8,986 nucleotides of DNA from Anaerolineae bacterium (lineage in GTDB: Bacteria; Chloroflexota; Anaerolineae; B4-G1). The stretch is taken from positions 1 to 8,986 of the forward strand of contig JALWUZ010000040.1 of NCBI GenBank assembly GCA_027079895.1, given 5' to 3'. Position numbers and translations under genes: made by a program. Under the pieces are notes generated by a model that saw only the letters and a program-made list of their open reading frames with translations, searched no databases and was not told the origin of the DNA. Within the stretch, counting starts at the first letter, position 1. Each line of letters starts with the position of its first letter. This document shows, piece by piece, positions 7,047 through 8,986 of the stretch.

Positions 7047-7091
7047 ACCTCCGCAACGAGAAGACCACCGCGAGTAAGACGTCCTATAGTT

Positions 7092-7097
7092 TGTCAA
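7092..7097 (-). promoter_or_regulatory. Outward-facing -35 half-promoter in IS right end
   Basis: A perfect TTGACA points out of the element towards the RE terminus. In the integrated state nothing like a -10 lies at the right distance: TATAGG is only 3 nt away, and flanking DNA 17 nt on is GC-rich. In a circular intermediate it would pair with the LE -10 at a 17-bp spacing. Confidence 0.6.
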
Positions 7098-7099
7098 GC

Positions 7100-7108
7100 C
7101 CCACAAAT
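7100..7108 (-). repeat. Subterminal direct repeat ATTTGTGGG, right-end copy
   Basis: The minus strand reads ATTTGTGGG here, and the same 9-mer occurs in the left end at 8961-8969 in the same orientation. This copy lies about 21 bp inside the right terminus. It may be a recombinase or end-recognition signal, or chance. Confidence 0.4.
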
Positions 7109-7130
7109 TGATACGAGGGGCAGATCAAAC

Positions 7131-7229
7131 GGCCAGTAGCCGCACAGTAGTAAGGGTACTTCAGCAAGACGCTGGAAGCCCCGAGGAAGAGGTCTATATT
7201 GTACCTGAACAACCGAATCCTATCTGGCC
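7131..7229. repeat. Nested inverted repeats in IS right end
   Basis: GGCCAGTAG (7131-7139) pairs with CTATCTGGCC (7220-7229) with one bulged base. Inside it GGTAC (7155-7159) pairs with GTACC (7201-7205), and CTTCAGC (7159-7165) can fold on GCTGGAAG (7171-7178). The stretch follows the transposase stop by about 50 nt and could be a terminator-like or protective structure in the transposase mRNA, or a second structured RNA. No other gene is visible in 7079-7280. Confidence 0.4.
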
Positions 7230-7280
7230 TTCGACACTAGGAGATCACTGGCGGTCCAGCGGCTCGATCGGGATCAGGCT

Positions 7281-8657
7281 TTAGTCGTGTGAGTGCAAGT
7301 GTTTCTGACGATAAGAACGATACTCATCGACCTCCACGAAAAAGGGGCGCTGGTTGCACCACATATCGTACAACACATTGCTGACGAAGTCGCGAGCGAC
7401 AGCAACCAGGGCAACAAAGTGGCCTTTGCGCGGTGGCTTGCGGTCTTTGATGCGCTTGTACATCGCCTGGTAGCGAGGAACCCAGCGGATGAGATGTTGA
7501 GCCACATTGACGGCAGCGTAGCGGCCATTGGGAGAACCTTGCTTGGTGATACGCTTCGACTGGAAGAGGGTAGCACCAGAGATATGTTTGCTAGTTGTGA
7601 GACCCAGGAAGCTGGCCAAGTGTTCACCACTGGAGAAGCGGGAAACATCGCCTATCTCGCTGACGAGCGCCAAGGTGTTACTGACGCCGGCCCCCTTGAC
7701 GGTGCGAAGCAACTCGGTCTCCTTGCGGTCTTTGATGAGGGCATAGCCGGTCTTGAGATAGAGGGCTTTGCGCTCCTGGAACGTGGTGATGTCTTGGATG
7801 TGATCGCGTACCAAGCGGCGAATGGCTTCCTGGCCGATTGAGCGAGTGACGGCTTGGCGCGAGGCAACGAGTAGTTGATCAGCCTCGTTTGAGCCGAAGA
7901 TGTCGTGGCAATGGGCAGTCAGGATGGCGGTCAAGGTCTCGGAACCGGCCTGGAGGAAGTCAGCGGGGAAGACATATTCCTGGAGCAAGGCATACACAGC
8001 AGGGTGATGCAGTTTTCCGCCTGGGAAGACCTGACACACAGGAGGGCAATAGGCTCGCAGCAGAGCACGCAGCTGGTTCTTCTTGCGGTTGACCTGTTGA
8101 GCCAGGTCACGAGCGGCGCGGGAATAGTAGCGGGCTGTGAGGAGATTGGCGTCGTCTCGTAAGAGAACTTCGGGCGTGCTGCCCAGGCGGAGTTGCTCAG
8201 CGAGCAACAAAGCATCAACCAGCTCATTGCGGACCTTCTTGGATAGCACTTCGCCCATATGTTCCGTGGTTCGGGGGTTGTAGAGCACCCGGGCCACGTC
8301 GGGCTGTTTGCCCAGGAAGTCCCACAAAGCCCAGTAGTAAACACCGGTAGTCTCGCCCGCAACAGCGATGATGCGCAAGCCGTGCTGGTCACGCAGAGCT
8401 CGAGCCCAGGCGATGAAGCGCTGAAAGCCGCCAGGCTCGTTGGCGCAACCATCCAGGGAGCCGAGGGTCTCTCGGCCGGCATCCAAAGCAAGCGCCGTAA
8501 AGGTTTGATCCGCCACGTCCACGCCGATGAACATCGTCAGCCGGTCCAGATAGGTTTCGAGCAGTTTGTTTGGGTCTATCCCTGCCGAAGCGGGGGGGAG
8601 GGTGGCCTTCAGTTCTTGGCTGAGGGCTTCACGGAAGGGTTGCAGTTCGCGATACAT
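7281..8657 (-). CDS. IS110-family transposase (DEDD-type recombinase)
   Basis: This 458-residue enzyme has the two-part IS110 layout. The N-terminal RuvC-like DEDD domain shows Asp47 (FIGVDVADQTF), Glu102 (AVAGETTGVYYWAL), and Glu145/Asp148 (NELVDALLLAEQL), where the family usually has Asp-x-x-Asp-Ala. A helical middle follows (about 175-310). The C-terminal Tnp domain shows VKGAGVSNTLALVSEIGD (about 320-337), FSSGEHLASFLGL, and Ser360 in KHISGATLFQSKRITKQG, the likely nucleophilic serine. The ATG at 8655-8657 has a strong GAGGAGGTG ribosome site at 8662-8670; upstream in-frame extension would run into the structured leader. In characterised IS110 members the recombinase works with a bridge RNA encoded next to it that specifies donor and target. 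The frame is intact, so the element may be active. Its base composition is lower in GC than its neighbours, which fits recent transfer. Confidence 0.93.
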   Translation of the reverse strand: MYRELQPFREALSQELKATLPPASAGIDPNKLLETYLDRLTMFIGVDVADQTFTALALDAGRETLGSLDGCANEPGGFQRFIAWARALRDQHGLRIIAVAGETTGVYYWALWDFLGKQPDVARVLYNPRTTEHMGEVLSKKVRNELVDALLLAEQLRLGSTPEVLLRDDANLLTARYYSRAARDLAQQVNRKKNQLRALLRAYCPPVCQVFPGGKLHHPAVYALLQEYVFPADFLQAGSETLTAILTAHCHDIFGSNEADQLLVASRQAVTRSIGQEAIRRLVRDHIQDITTFQERKALYLKTGYALIKDRKETELLRTVKGAGVSNTLALVSEIGDVSRFSSGEHLASFLGLTTSKHISGATLFQSKRITKQGSPNGRYAAVNVAQHLIRWVPRYQAMYKRIKDRKPPRKGHFVALVAVARDFVSNVLYDMWCNQRPFFVEVDEYRSYRQKHLHSHD

Positions 8658-8661
8658 ATTG

Positions 8662-8670
8662 CACCTCCTC
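8662..8670 (-). promoter_or_regulatory. Transposase ribosome-binding site, complementary to the putative target guide
   Basis: GAGGAGGTG on the minus strand, with 4-5 nt to the ATG, fixes the transposase start. Its GGAGGT (8663-8668) is exactly complementary to ACCTCC in the left side of the putative target loop (8853-8858). Confidence 0.7.
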
Positions 8671-8684
8671 AATAGAGTGAGATT

Positions 8685-8966
8685 GGGTGGGCCTGGAGTC
8701 AGGGGACAGTCAACGACGAACTCCGAGGAGTCGTCCCCTCGCAACTGTCGGCGACGCAGCCTAGTGGCAGATACGGTGCTTGAGCATCGTCCTTTATCCG
8801 AGTCCTGCCGCACAGAGCGAGGCCTCAGTCTTTCGGCCGTGGCGGATCCACGGGAGGTATCACGAGGCTACCCTGACTCCTTGCAGCGATGACCACGGGG
8901 CTATGGCCCCTTTGTGGTCGGTGTCGTGGCCCACCCTGAGTGTATCGCGAACTGCCCCAACCCACA
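8685..8966 (-). ncRNA. Candidate IS110 bridge RNA encoded in the left end
   Basis: The leader upstream of the transposase folds on paper almost completely (minus-strand RNA, plus coordinates). P1: 8928-8936 with 8685-8693, 9 perfect pairs (GGGTGGGCC/GGCCCACCC). P2: 8871-8880 with 8695-8704, 10 perfect pairs (GGAGTCAGGG/CCCTGACTCC). Between their 5' arms is a hairpin, GACCAC plus GGGGC stems (8891-8919). Inside P2 are a target-loop-like element (stem 8864-8868/8822-8826, a 10x10-nt internal loop, hairpin 8837-8853), a donor-loop-like element (stem 8805-8809/8766-8770, hairpin 8773-8790), and a third hairpin (8705-8710/8744-8749, inner 8715-8735). The predicted 5' end, near 8966, follows the TATAAT at 8973-8978. 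The 3' end is uncertain, and the RNA could read through into the transposase. Bridge RNAs are established for the family (IS621); this one's fold and guides are my inference. Confidence 0.7.
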
Positions 8967-8969
8967 AAT
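8961..8969 (-). repeat. Subterminal direct repeat ATTTGTGGG, left-end copy
   Basis: Same 9-mer and orientation as 7100-7108. This copy lies about 11 bp inside the left terminus, at the predicted start of the bridge-RNA transcript. Confidence 0.4.
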
Positions 8970-8972
8970 CTT

Positions 8973-8978
8973 ATTATA
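8973..8978 (-). promoter_or_regulatory. -10 element of the bridge-RNA/transposase promoter
   Basis: A perfect TATAAT lies 2 bp inside the proposed left terminus. In the integrated state its -35 would fall outside the window (about 8995-9000), in flanking DNA. In a circular intermediate the RE TTGACA would sit at 17 bp, giving a full consensus promoter. Confidence 0.65.
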
Positions 8979-8980
8979 CT

Positions 8981-8986
8981 AGGAGG
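8981..8986 (+). promoter_or_regulatory. Shine-Dalgarno AGGAGG of a plus-strand gene beyond the window
   Basis: The window ends in AGGAGG directly outside the IS left end. AG is the shared core dinucleotide read on the plus strand. Joined to the left flank (GTA, 7074-7076) it makes GTAAGGAGG, a perfect SD about 25 nt downstream of the start expected from the 7019-7046 promoter. A start codon is expected within about 15 nt past the edge. Confidence 0.5.

Larger units (their letters stand above)
7077..8982 (-). mobile_element. IS110-family insertion sequence, apparently complete, about 1.9 kb
   Basis: The element carries one DEDD-type transposase, a long structured leader (left end, LE, 8658-8980) and a 202-nt right end (RE, 7079-7280). 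Boundaries are inferred. On the transposase strand both ends carry a CT dinucleotide (8981-8982 and 7077-7078), the expected direct-repeat core for bridge-RNA elements; no long terminal inverted repeats are visible, as is normal for the family. Three observations support this register. Joining RE to LE through one CT gives TTGACA (7092-7097), exactly 17 bp, then TATAAT (8973-8978). Deleting the element joins GTA (7074-7076) to AG and GAGG, restoring a perfect SD downstream of the 7019-7046 promoter. Finally, stretches in the leader match both ends. The AG core followed by GAGG means one SD copy survives at the right junction. Confidence 0.75.

Noticed and set aside
7077..7090. CT at 7088-7089 as the right-end core instead of 7077-7078
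   Set aside because: It would give a 6-bp spacer in the circular junction promoter and would not restore the Shine-Dalgarno of the flanking gene.
7086..7097. TTGACA and nearby TATAGG in the IS right end as a self-contained promoter
   Set aside because: The spacing is only 3 nt; a 16-18 bp spacer is needed.
7293..7841. Plus-strand open frames antisense to the transposase, up to 182 codons
   Set aside because: They lie inside the transposase coding sequence, with no family match or plausible start signal.
1..8986. CRISPR arrays, riboswitches, toxin-antitoxin pairs or phage defence genes
   Set aside because: No regularly spaced repeats and no recognisable aptamer or defence proteins were seen on either strand.

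Overview
The window is high-GC bacterial chromosome. The gene content and the style of the large membrane glycosyltransferase suggest a Chloroflexota-like (Anaerolineae-type) organism. That placement is an inference from gene style and was not checked by any search. Promoters with TTGnnn-16-TATAAT spacing are easy to see throughout.

Positions 1-783 (minus strand) are a translation/secretion block: promoter, tRNA-Thr(GGU), rpmG (ribosomal protein L33), tRNA-Trp(CCA), a perfect 15-bp hairpin, then secE running off the window. A divergent promoter at 853-880 drives a plus-strand, multi-membrane-span GT39/ArnT-like glycosyltransferase (964-2937) with a C-terminal, probably beta-rich extracytoplasmic domain. 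A 10-bp perfect inverted repeat lies between the two divergent promoters.

Positions 2947-6996 (minus strand) look like one operon, transcribed from a strong promoter at 6969-6996: a tandem universal stress protein, alanine dehydrogenase, an acetyl-CoA hydrolase/4-hydroxybutyrate-type CoA-transferase, and a small HD-domain phosphohydrolase. The first three genes are separated by 0 and 3 nt, so they are probably translationally coupled. Alanine dehydrogenase plus a CoA-transferase suggests amino-acid/short-chain acid fermentation under stress or energy limitation (inference).

Positions 7077-8982 hold an apparently complete IS110-family insertion sequence of about 1.9 kb, with its transposase on the minus strand. 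This is the most interesting part of the window. Its roughly 320-nt leader upstream of the recombinase folds on paper into a compact RNA. Two long-range stems (9 and 10 perfect base pairs) close a structure with a 5' hairpin, a target-loop-like internal loop, a donor-loop-like region and a further hairpin: a candidate bridge RNA. Joining the proposed ends through a shared CT core places a TTGACA from the right end exactly 17 bp from a TATAAT in the left end, the circular-junction promoter expected for bridge-RNA elements. Removing the element rejoins a plus-strand promoter (7019-7046) to a perfect Shine-Dalgarno (AAGGAGG), so the insertion lies inside the SD of a gene just beyond the window. 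The putative target guide contains an anti-Shine-Dalgarno sequence (ACCUCC), which matches that site.
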